A stretch of 46,975 bases of DNA, taken from NCBI GenBank assembly GCA_902762385.1, contig CACWNQ010000020.1:1-46975 (forward strand). Direction: 5' to 3'. The translations under genes were made by a program, and so were the position numbers. How positions within the stretch are numbered: the stretch's first letter is position 1; each line of letters starts with the position of its first letter. Shown here piece after piece: positions 40,013 to 46,975 of the stretch. The notes below the pieces were generated by a model, which searched no databases, was not told the origin of the DNA, and saw only the letters and a list, made by a program, of their open reading frames with translations. This DNA comes from an uncultured Bacteroidales bacterium. Lineage in GTDB: Bacteria; Bacteroidota; Bacteroidia; Bacteroidales; Muribaculaceae.

Positions 40013-41878
40013 ATGCAGAACGAATTTGTGAGCCTGATAAGTAACCAGGCAAAGAAATATGGCAACCGTGAGGCGTTGCGATACCGTGATTACCTTACCG
40101 ACCAATGGACGTCGATGTCGTGGAATAGCTTCAAGCAAGACATTGAGCGATGCGCCAACGCACTGTTGCACGCTGGTGTTGAGCCACAGGGCAAGGTAGC
40201 GGTGTTTTCACAAAATTGTCCCGAGATACTTATAACTCACTTTGCGTCGTTCTACAATCGCGCAATTCCTGTGCCTATCTATGCCACAAGCAGCAAGGAG
40301 GAGGCCGCCTATATTATCAACGACTCAGGCGCTACGGTGCTCATGGTGGGCGAGCAGACGCAATATGAAATTGCACTTCAGCTCTTTGACGAGTGCCCCT
40401 GCCTGAAGCTCGTGGTGGTGCTGAACACCAAGGTCGAGGTTGATAAGCAGCTGAAGAATGTTACCACTTGGCGCCGTTTCTTGAGCGATGGAGGTCAGGC
40501 AGGTGATTTGGCCCGCAGTGCTCTTGCCAAGCGCATGGATGAGGGACGTCCTGATGACTTAATGTACTTGATTTACACTTCGGGCACCACAGGTCAGCCC
40601 AAGGGCGTGATGCTCACCCACAGCAATTTTAATGCAGCGATGATGGCACACGGCATGCGATTGACCTATGTAGATGACAATGACGTGTCGTTAAGCTTCT
40701 TGCCTTTAAGCCACATCTTCGAACTTGGATGGACGATGTATTGCCTGATTCATGGTCTGGTTGTCGCCATCAACTATAACCCTCACGACATTCAGCGATC
40801 GGTGAAAGAGGTGAGCCCTAACTGCATGTGCAGTGTTCCCAGATTCTGGGAAAAGGTCTACACTGCAATTATGGACAATGTGAGTGGTGCAAAACCTGTT
40901 GTAAAGACGCTGTTCAAGACTGCTATACGCATTGGCAAGGTCCGCAACATAAAGTATGCTCGCAACGGCCAGAAGGCGCCATATCTTATCGAGAAGCAGT
41001 ATCAGTATTTTGAGAAGAAAGTATATTCACGACTGCGCAGGGCTATCGGTGTGGAGAACGGCAAACTCTTCCCAACGGCTGGTGCTATGCTGAGCGACAA
41101 CATCACCGAGTTGCTTCATGCTGTGGGCATTAACATCGTGATTGGCTATGGCCTGAGCGAGACCAATGCTTCGGTGTGCTTCTATCCAAACACAGGTTGG
41201 GAACTCGGCACCATAGGCGAACCTATCCCTGGTGTAAAGGTTAAGATTGGCGACCAGAACGAGATTCTCGTTAAGGGCCCCACGGTGATGCGTGGCTATT
41301 ACAACAAACCCGAAGAGACGGCGCAGGCTATTGATGCCGACGGATGGTTCCACACAGGCGATTGTGGTGAACTTACCGAGAAGGGACATCTTGTGATGAC
41401 TGAGCGTCTTAAAGATTTGTATAAGACAAGCAACGGTAAGTACATAGCACCTCAGCAGCTCGAGTCGTTGCTTGCACAGGATAAATACATGGCTCAAGTG
41501 GCAGTAATAGGTGATGGACGCAAATATGTGAGTGCGCTCATCGTGCCCGATTTCGATGAATTGGGAGCTTGGGCCATAAAACATAAAATTCAGTTCAAGA
41601 ACAACGAGGAGCTTGTCAATGATCCTAAGGTTCATGAGATGCTTGATAAACTCATCAACGAGTATCAGAAGGATCTTGCCAGCTATGAGCAAATCAAGCG
41701 TTTCGTGTTACTGCCACGTCCATTCTCAATGGAGAATGGCGAGCTTACCAACACCCTGAAAATCAAGCGAGCAGTTGTCAACAAGCGTTATGCCAAGCTG
41801 ATCGACGCAATGTATGCTGTTGACTATCGCCCAAAGGGAAAGAAAGACATGACACTCGACGTGGACTTAAGCATTTAG
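40013..41878 (+). CDS. Long-chain fatty acid-CoA ligase (AMP-forming)
   Basis: A 621-residue ANL-superfamily enzyme that activates fatty acids with ATP and CoA. The AMP-binding motif Y-T-S-G-T-T-G-Q-P-K-G lies near residue 187. G-Y-G-L-S-E-T near 376 and the W-F-H-T-G-D motif near 445 also match, with the lysine loop I-K-R-A-V-V near 584. The start at 40013 follows the canonical promoter. It feeds lipid synthesis or beta-oxidation-independent recycling; specificity for chain length is not readable. Monocistronic; no terminator is evident before prfB. Confidence 0.9.
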   Translation: MQNEFVSLISNQAKKYGNREALRYRDYLTDQWTSMSWNSFKQDIERCANALLHAGVEPQGKVAVFSQNCPEILITHFASFYNRAIPVPIYATSSKEEAAYIINDSGATVLMVGEQTQYEIALQLFDECPCLKLVVVLNTKVEVDKQLKNVTTWRRFLSDGGQAGDLARSALAKRMDEGRPDDLMYLIYTSGTTGQPKGVMLTHSNFNAAMMAHGMRLTYVDDNDVSLSFLPLSHIFELGWTMYCLIHGLVVAINYNPHDIQRSVKEVSPNCMCSVPRFWEKVYTAIMDNVSGAKPVVKTLFKTAIRIGKVRNIKYARNGQKAPYLIEKQYQYFEKKVYSRLRRAIGVENGKLFPTAGAMLSDNITELLHAVGINIVIGYGLSETNASVCFYPNTGWELGTIGEPIPGVKVKIGDQNEILVKGPTVMRGYYNKPEETAQAIDADGWFHTGDCGELTEKGHLVMTERLKDLYKTSNGKYIAPQQLESLLAQDKYMAQVAVIGDGRKYVSALIVPDFDELGAWAIKHKIQFKNNEELVNDPKVHEMLDKLINEYQKDLASYEQIKRFVLLPRPFSMENGELTNTLKIKRAVVNKRYAKLIDAMYAVDYRPKGKKDMTLDVDLSI

Positions 41879-41972
41879 TTAATGCATAATTAGAATCTAG
41901 ATTGTCTGAAATTTCAAGGAAATTGACAACTAACAAAACTATATTTATTAACCCCTAAATCATTGAGCTCAG

Positions 41973-43086
41973 ATGATTACAACCGACCAACTAAAAGAGA
42001 TACAAGAACGCAAGGATGCGTTGAGGAGGTATCTTTGACGTCGATAACAAGAAAATCCAACTAGAAGAAGAAGAATTGCGCACCCATGTGCCCGATTTCT
42101 GGAGTGACCAAAAGAAAGCCGAACAACAGATGCGCAAAATCAAGACACTGAAAATGTGGATTGAGAAATGCGCCGAAGTAGAGGATGCAGTGGGTGAAGT
42201 GGAAGTGGGCTTCGACTTCGTGAAAGAAGGAGTGCTCACCGAGGACGAACTCGATGCTCTCTATGCCGATGCTCTCGACAAAATCGAGAAACTCGAGCTT
42301 CGCAACATGCTACGTCGTGAGGAAGACAAGCTAAGCGCAATCATGAAGATAAACTCGGGAGCCGGTGGCACCGAGAGTCAGGATTGGGCGTCGATGCTCA
42401 TGCGCATGTATCTGCGATGGTGCGAGAAGCATGGCTACAAGACTGCCATCCAGCACATGGTCGATGGTGATGAGGCAGGAATCAAGAGTGTAACGATAGG
42501 CATCGAGGGTGATTTTGCCTACGGCTATCTCAAGAGCGAGAATGGCGTGCATCGCTTGGTTCGCGTGTCGCCCTATAATGCCCAGGGCAAGCGCATGACC
42601 TCGTTTGCATCGGTGTTTGTTAGTCCTATGGTTGACGACACCATCGAGATTGTTCTTGACCCGGCACGCATCTCGTGGGACACATTCCGCAGTGGTGGCG
42701 CTGGAGGACAGAACGTTAACAAGGTTGAGAGTGGTGTGCGTGTTCGTTACCAGTACAAGGACCCCTACACTGGCGAAGAGGAGGAAATCCTCGTTGAGAA
42801 CACCGAGACGCGCGACCAGCCCAAGAACCGTGAGAACGCTCTGCGCAACCTCAAGTCTATCCTTTACAACAAGGAACTCGAACACCGCCGCGAGGAGCAG
42901 CGCAAAATCGAGGACAGCAAGAAGAAGATAGAGTGGGGCAGCCAGATTCGCAGCTACGTCTTCGACGACCGACGCGTCAAGGACCATCGCACCAACCATC
43001 AGACTAGCAACGTGGGTGCCGTCATGGACGGCGACATCGACGACTTCATCAAAGCCTACCTAATGGAATTCTCCACCGACGAATAA
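41973..43086 (+). CDS. prfB: Peptide chain release factor 2 (programmed +1 frameshift)
   Basis: RF2 ends translation at UGA and UAA. The zero-frame part (41973-42038, 21 codons) stops at an in-frame TGA after CTT. The main frame starts by reading GAC at 42037, giving 370 residues in all. The frameshift signal is complete: an internal Shine-Dalgarno AGGAGG at 42024-42029, then CTT-TGA-C at 42033-42039, the classical autoregulatory site. The catalytic G-G-Q (S-G-G-A-G-G-Q-N-V-N-K) is near residue 247. Low RF2 promotes the shift, so the gene controls its own level. Confidence 0.95.
42024..42039 (+). promoter_or_regulatory. RF2 programmed +1 frameshift signal
   Basis: AGGAGG at 42024-42029 is followed after three bases by CTTTGAC (42033-42039), with the TGA in frame zero. 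The Shine-Dalgarno-like stimulator is notable because ordinary genes here lack such sites. Confidence 0.93.
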
Positions 43087-43099
43087 CACTTTATAACAA

Positions 43100-43879
43100 A
43101 TGCGGAAGAAACTTACTATAGTAAATGTTGAGGGCATTGTGGTTGAGGACCCTGAGAATCTGCGCAGGCTAATTCGTGACTTTGCTGCTATCGAGGGACT
43201 CAAGCTCTTTGTCCATGGCGAGGGCACTATGGCCACTATGGTCGCCGAGAAGATGGGTATCACCATTCGCCAGACTAATACTGGTCGTGATATTATCGAC
43301 GACCGAGTAATGGATCTTGTGACTATGGTGTATGGTGGACTTGTCAATAAGCGCCTCGTTGCCATCATGCAGTGGCGAGGGCTTAATGCGGTAGGTCTCA
43401 CTGGTGTTGACTTGAACTTGGTGCTTAGCAATAAGGTGCCAGTCAAGCCTGTGAATGTGGGAAGAGTGGGTACCGTGCGCCGTGTAAACTCATCGATGCT
43501 TATCAATCTCCTTGAAGAGGGTGTGGTGCCGGTGATTGCTCCTATCACTCACGACGGCAAAGGAACTCTTTTGAATGGTGATGTTAAGATGTTTGCCTAT
43601 GAGATAGCGCGCACACTCACAATCGCTTACGATGTCACCATCATCAATGTGCTTTCTGAGGAGAATGGGGTGCTTACCAATGGAAAAAGCCCCGACAGCG
43701 TTATTCCTGTGTTGCGTCGTGCGCAATATAAGTTGATGTGCGAGAGTGGCGAAATAGATCCTGTCGCCTATCCCAATATCAATAATGCCTTCTCGGCTAT
43801 TGACCATGGCGTGAAAGAGGTCGTCCTTATCAATGCTGCCCGCTTCAGTGACCTAAACGGAGGTACACACATAAAATAG
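43100..43879 (+). CDS. Acetylglutamate kinase homologue lacking catalytic residues
   Basis: A 259-residue amino-acid-kinase-fold protein. The overall match to NAGK (ArgB) is clear: L-R-R-L-I-R-D-F-A-A-I-E-G, V-T-M-V-Y-G-G-L-V-N-K near 75-85, and N-A-V-G-L-T-G-V-D. Key positions are altered. The catalytic Lys (I-K-x-G-G) is Asn in I-V-N-V-E-G. V-H-G-G-G is V-H-G-E-G. The substrate Arg of G-x-R-(V/I)-T is Asp in T-G-R-D-I-I. The catalytic Asp of N-x-N-A-D is Lys in N-G-D-V-K. The C-terminal Lys of G-M-(I/V)-x-K is Asn. These losses argue for a pseudoenzyme. It starts 13 nt after prfB and may be co-transcribed; no other arginine gene is nearby. Role unknown. Confidence 0.72.
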   Translation: MRKKLTIVNVEGIVVEDPENLRRLIRDFAAIEGLKLFVHGEGTMATMVAEKMGITIRQTNTGRDIIDDRVMDLVTMVYGGLVNKRLVAIMQWRGLNAVGLTGVDLNLVLSNKVPVKPVNVGRVGTVRRVNSSMLINLLEEGVVPVIAPITHDGKGTLLNGDVKMFAYEIARTLTIAYDVTIINVLSEENGVLTNGKSPDSVIPVLRRAQYKLMCESGEIDPVAYPNINNAFSAIDHGVKEVVLINAARFSDLNGGTHIK

Positions 43880-43937
43880 TTTTTGATGTAAATTGAGAAT
43901 GGAGAGAGGTTAAGTCTGTTCTCTTAATGTTCAATAT

Positions 43938-43973
43938 AAACTGGGCTGAGCATGATCTTGCTCAGCCCAGTTT
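43938..43973. terminator. Terminator after the ArgB-like gene
   Basis: A 14-bp perfect stem pairs AAACTGGGCTGAGC with GCTCAGCCCAGTTT around an eight-base loop. A weak T tail follows. Confidence 0.75.
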
Positions 43974-44049
43974 GTGTATTTCTTGCTGCCATAATATTTG
44001 GTGAAATAAATGGTTTTTTTAATTTTTTCGTTGAAATTTTGACAATTTG

Positions 44050-44081
44050 TTTGTTTATTTAATAATTGTTGTGTAATTTTG
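44050..44081 (+). promoter_or_regulatory. Promoter of the dockerin-tailed protein gene
   Basis: -33 TTTG at 44050-44053, 20-nt spacer, -7 TAATTTTG at 44074-44081. The leader is about 70 nt. Confidence 0.7.
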
Positions 44082-44160
44082 TTAGTTGAAATGCCATATT
44101 TATTAAAAATAATAGTTTCAAATCATAAATTCAATTTTTTACTAACTAAAACTTAATGCA

Positions 44161-46092
44161 ATGAAGAAATTTCTACTATTGTTAACATTGTGTGTGTCAT
44201 TTAGCATGATGGCACAGGAGACCGAGGTTATCAAGGGCATCCTCCCTAGTGGATTAAACTCAAGCGTTACCGATGGAAATGTTACTTTTAAATTCTATTC
44301 TAACAGTAATGCTGAGAGTGCTCAGCTCATTTTCTATGACGCTACTACTGGCGATGAGGTAGGTACATATGACTTGACCGGTGTTGTAGAAGGCAACAAC
44401 GAGTTTGTTGTTCCTTGCACTGACCTGCCAGGCACCGATGGGCAAGTGATGAACTGGGCAGTGAAACTTGTGGGTAAACCCATCACTGAGTATACTCTCA
44501 TCAACAACCTGGACGACTTCAACTACAGCTACACGTTCAGTACTGTTGACAATAATCCTGAGAGTGACTTCTTCGGACGCATCTATGTTGGGCACCGTCC
44601 AAATACTGCCGACCCCAACAACGGCCTCTGGATCTATAATCCCGACTACACTAAAGTTAACGAGACAGTGATCAAGACTCGTAACGACGGTTTGGCCTTC
44701 CGCAGCAACTACCGTCTTGGCATTGACCCTGAAGGCAAAGTTTATATGCCCGATTGGGGTGATGGACCTTCGGGAGTGTTTGTGTTCAATCCTGCTGAAC
44801 CCGATGCTGGCTTCAAAGCATTCTATGCCAACGAGGACGGCACATTCTTGGATCGTAACGCAGACGGTTTGCTTACCAATGCAGCAGGCGAAGCAGTGGG
44901 AGGATCTACTACTCATGTGGCTTTTGCTGGAACTGGCGCTAATTGCAAGATGTATGTATACAACGAGGACATTATTGTTAATGGAAAAGGCAACAACGTG
45001 AGCATCCTCAACATTGGACAGGAGGATGGCACTCTTGCTACTATCTGGAACAAAGCTCCCGATGTAACCTATGCAGTAGGTGCTTATGAAGTTAATGGCA
45101 ATGGCAATATCTGCCCCGACGTAGAGCGTGGTGGTGTGTGGATTGGTCAATATCGCTCTACTGGTCAGAATACCCATGCCGTTCCTTCGTTGCTTTATCT
45201 CAATGCTGCGGGTGAGATTCTTTATAACTCAGGCGACCATGCTGATATCATAAATGGCTCTATGGGTGCAGGTTTTACTTTGTCTCCTGATGGCAAGCAA
45301 CTTGTGTTAAGCGACGGCAACACCAACATTAGCTTCTATAACATCATTTGGGATGAAAATGGTGCTCCCTCTTTGGAATATGTTACTCAGTTCACACCTG
45401 CGGCAGGCATTGCACGCACGGGTTTGATTTATCAGATTCACTTTGACTATGCTGGTAACCTCATTCTGAGTGGTGCTAAGGTTGGTATATATTCAATTCC
45501 TACTGAGGAGAATGTTACAACAGTTCCTGCAAAGAAGGCTTTGACAGTACAGAAAGTTGGTGCCCAGCTTCCTAGCGAGTTCTATTTGGTAGGATCTTTC
45601 AACGAGTGGAATACAACCGAGACTGGTGGCCGCTTGGTATTTGAAGCTACCGAGACTGAAGGTGTTTATGAGACAACAGGCACTCTTGCTGCCAATGACG
45701 AGTTCAAGGTTATCACTCCTAATGGTGATGGTTGGACATGGTATGGTGGCATTGACGAGTTGGGTGGTGGCTACTTCTTGATCAACAGTAACCTACTCAA
45801 CGTTCCATTGCAAATGGTTGACGGTTCTAACTTCCGCATGGAAAATGGTGGCGAGTTCACATTCAGTATTAACGTTAACGCCATGACTCTCACTGTTATT
45901 CCTGTGGGCACTCCTATTATTCCTGGCGACGTTAATGGCGATGGCGAAATAACAAGTGCCGACATTACCGCTCTCTACTCATTCCTGCTCTCTGGTGATG
46001 ATGCCGACATTGTTAATGGAGATCAAGATAACGATGGGCAAATCACTTCAAGCGACATTACAACAGTTTATAGCTTTATATTAGGAAATTAA
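44161..46092 (+). CDS. Secreted beta-propeller / starch-binding-like protein with dockerin-type C-terminus
   Basis: A 643-residue exported protein. The signal peptide is MKKFLLLLTLCVSFSMMAQ. An Ig-like domain (about 20-110) precedes a propeller-like region (about 115-455, repeats such as L-G-I-D-P-E-G-K-V-Y-M and L-S-P-D-G-K-Q-L-V-L-S). A SusE/F-like carbohydrate-binding module follows (about 475-580), with F-Y-L-V-G-S-F-N-E-W-N and D-E-F-K-V-I-T. The dockerin-type pair (about 588-643) has loops G-D-V-N-G-D-G-E-I-T-S-A-D and G-D-Q-D-N-D-G-Q-I-T-S-S-D. Likely surface located and glycan binding; substrate unknown. It has its own promoter and terminator. Confidence 0.8.
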   Translation: MKKFLLLLTLCVSFSMMAQETEVIKGILPSGLNSSVTDGNVTFKFYSNSNAESAQLIFYDATTGDEVGTYDLTGVVEGNNEFVVPCTDLPGTDGQVMNWAVKLVGKPITEYTLINNLDDFNYSYTFSTVDNNPESDFFGRIYVGHRPNTADPNNGLWIYNPDYTKVNETVIKTRNDGLAFRSNYRLGIDPEGKVYMPDWGDGPSGVFVFNPAEPDAGFKAFYANEDGTFLDRNADGLLTNAAGEAVGGSTTHVAFAGTGANCKMYVYNEDIIVNGKGNNVSILNIGQEDGTLATIWNKAPDVTYAVGAYEVNGNGNICPDVERGGVWIGQYRSTGQNTHAVPSLLYLNAAGEILYNSGDHADIINGSMGAGFTLSPDGKQLVLSDGNTNISFYNIIWDENGAPSLEYVTQFTPAAGIARTGLIYQIHFDYAGNLILSGAKVGIYSIPTEENVTTVPAKKALTVQKVGAQLPSEFYLVGSFNEWNTTETGGRLVFEATETEGVYETTGTLAANDEFKVITPNGDGWTWYGGIDELGGGYFLINSNLLNVPLQMVDGSNFRMENGGEFTFSINVNAMTLTVIPVGTPIIPGDVNGDGEITSADITALYSFLLSGDDADIVNGDQDNDGQITSSDITTVYSFILGN

Positions 46093-46113
46093 TAAATTCG
46101 TAATATAACAATA

Positions 46114-46150
46114 TTAGGCGGACTCCTAGTGGGGGCCGCCTAATTTATTT
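46114..46150 (+). terminator. Terminator after the propeller protein gene
   Basis: An 8-bp stem, TTAGGCGG (46114-46121) with CCGCCTAA (46136-46143), is followed by a T-rich tail. Confidence 0.75.
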
Positions 46151-46274
46151 CCTGCCTTATATGTCAAGAACAAATTGTAGCACATTAAGGCATCGTGCGT
46201 GAGGGTGTTTTTCGCTTAAAAGCAAATAAAAGTTAAATATATATTAATAAATTATTTATTTTAATTAAAAATTA

Positions 46275-46282
46275 TAACTTTG
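46275..46282 (+). promoter_or_regulatory. -7 box of the terminal partial gene
   Basis: TAACTTTG, a perfect TAnnTTTG. The -33 region is AT-rich without a clear TTG. It would give a leader of about 90 nt. Confidence 0.5.
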
Positions 46283-46378
46283 TATCCATTAAAAAGAGCT
46301 CTGAATTGGGTAGCGGGTTCGACCCATTTTCGACTCAAAAACTGATTAACCTGAACCTTACTTTTGTGATATTACTTT

Positions 46379-46975
46379 ATGATTAAAAAATTACTATCAT
46401 TAGCAGCAATATTGCTCGTTTCGGTGTCCGCACTTGTGGCACAGACTTTTGAGTTCCGTTATCATGGGGAGTCGCTTGCCGATGGTGCAACAGTTACAAT
46501 TCAATCTATAGAGGACGATTGGGGATTTGGAGAGATGTGGTGCTATACAAATCCTAGTGATAATCCCAACAATGGTCTTGTGCTAGATTTGCTTTCAGGC
46601 AATCAAGCTAATGGTACAGCAACATTAACAATTGATGAGAACACGTTGAATGCAACAAATATCACCTGGTGCATGGGTGGAACTTGTATGCCTTTTGGTA
46701 ATAAGACATCACTCACTAAGGACTTCACAGTGACAAATGGCAACTGTTTGGTTCAGTTTGAAGCTGAGAACATTAAAGCCGATGACAGCTATCTTCTTGC
46801 CACCCTCACTGCTACTATTGCCGGTGAAACTCACACAGTGAAGATAAAATTCGTCAATGGTGATGTGATAGATGTGGTTCCTGGCGATGTGAGTGGCGAC
46901 GGCACTGTGGGCAGTGTTGATATTACTATTCTCTACAACTACCTGCTCAATGGTGATAGCAGTGATATCGTCAAT
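46379..46975 (+). CDS. Secreted protein with dockerin-type C-terminus (partial, runs off window)
   Basis: The first 199 codons of an exported protein; the 3' end is beyond the window. A signal peptide (MIKKLLSLAAILLVSVSALVAQ) precedes a single beta-sandwich domain (about 24-160) containing a W-C-Y and a W-C-M-G-G-T-C-M cysteine region. A dockerin-type loop then begins, P-G-D-V-S-G-D-G-T-V-G-S-V-D near 165-178, followed by Y-N-Y-L-L-N-G-D. Only the first of the expected two loops is complete. It is the fourth protein of the window with this tail. Function unknown. Confidence 0.75.
   Translation, partial: MIKKLLSLAAILLVSVSALVAQTFEFRYHGESLADGATVTIQSIEDDWGFGEMWCYTNPSDNPNNGLVLDLLSGNQANGTATLTIDENTLNATNITWCMGGTCMPFGNKTSLTKDFTVTNGNCLVQFEAENIKADDSYLLATLTATIAGETHTVKIKFVNGDVIDVVPGDVSGDGTVGSVDITILYNYLLNGDSSDIVN

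Larger units (their letters stand above)
43880..44160. other. Intergenic region between the ArgB-like and propeller genes
   Basis: No gene is supported in these 281 bases. The first part holds a strong terminator (43938-43973). The second holds the canonical promoter (44050-44081) and a leader of about 70 nt for the next gene. Confidence 0.5.
46093..46378. other. Intergenic region with terminator and leader
   Basis: No gene in these 286 bases. A terminator lies at 46114-46150, a -7 box TAACTTTG at 46275-46282, and a leader of about 90 nt leads to the next start. A small hairpin, TGGGT...ACCCA near 46308-46327, resembles a T-arm but belongs to no tRNA. Confidence 0.5.

Noticed and set aside
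42331-42999. 222-residue open frame on the minus strand
   Set aside because: It lies wholly within prfB, whose plus-strand reading carries the G-G-Q motif; the minus frame is a codon-bias shadow.
43100-43879. Functional argB
   Set aside because: The catalytic Lys, Arg and Asp positions are replaced, so I annotate a catalytically inactive homologue instead.
44260-45177. 305-residue minus-strand frame
   Set aside because: Antisense shadow of the propeller gene; no start context or recognisable domain.
46305-46330. tRNA-like T-arm (GCGGGTTCGACCC)
   Set aside because: No acceptor, D or anticodon arms surround it.

Overview
The window looks like a chromosomal segment of a gut Bacteroidales bacterium, probably Muribaculaceae or a Prevotella/Bacteroides relative; the family-level guess is inference. 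Evidence: genes start without clear Shine-Dalgarno sequences. Many are preceded by the Bacteroidota promoter -7 element TAnnTTTG, several with a TTG/TTTG -33 box about 20 nt upstream. Lipoproteins carry T-S-C type lipoboxes. Bacteroidota-typical families are common (DUF4251, DUF4296, DUF4298, PCMD and calycin-like domains, and secreted proteins ending in a dockerin-type repeat pair).

Layout. 1-822 is non-coding leader and repeats. 823-3569 holds myo-inositol-phosphate synthase, a TerB-like protein, two small lipoproteins and a tRNA-Gly(CCC). 3681-8982 (minus) holds a D-2-hydroxyacid dehydrogenase and a four-gene surface cluster (PCMD lipoprotein, outer-membrane barrel, two calycin/dockerin proteins). 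9221-11224 is a CapD/FlaA1-type sugar-nucleotide dehydratase for surface glycans. 11302-14648 (minus) has rlmN, a YVTN propeller protein and a DUF4251 protein. 14778-20644 (plus) has a CPBP protease, a glycerophosphodiesterase, MlaE/MlaF lipid transport, two tandem paralogous secreted proteins and two tandem deoxynucleoside kinases. 20799-29795 (minus) has DUF4298, an acyltransferase, the conserved run ileS / DksA-like / lspA / DUF4296, a membrane protein and an AraC regulator. 29955-32331 (plus) has a 59-residue winged-helix protein and a redox set (glutathione peroxidase, iron-sulfur flavoprotein, metallo-beta-lactamase fused to rubredoxin).

The standout is an AT-rich accessory island at about 32.4-38.5 kb. 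It opens with a roughly 174-nt long-hairpin RNA of 6S-like shape. A compact His-Xaa-Ser (HXS) radical-SAM peptide-modification operon follows: hxsD, an unknown exported protein, hxsB, a second HxS-tailed exported protein, hxsC and hxsA. Most junctions are translationally coupled. HxsA ends in eight H-S-S units plus H-Y-S. The second candidate substrate ends in H-x-S units with varied middle residues. Two different radical SAM enzymes therefore face two kinds of His-Xaa-Ser tail. The family is known from in silico genome analysis; I know of no settled chemistry. A frameshifted AAA ATPase and an orphan Imm32-like immunity gene follow on the other strand.

38.5-46.9 kb returns to ordinary genes: a class A beta-lactamase next to msrA, a long-chain acyl-CoA synthetase, prfB with its programmed +1 frameshift, an acetylglutamate-kinase homologue that has lost its catalytic residues, and two more secreted proteins with dockerin-type C-termini, the last cut by the window end.
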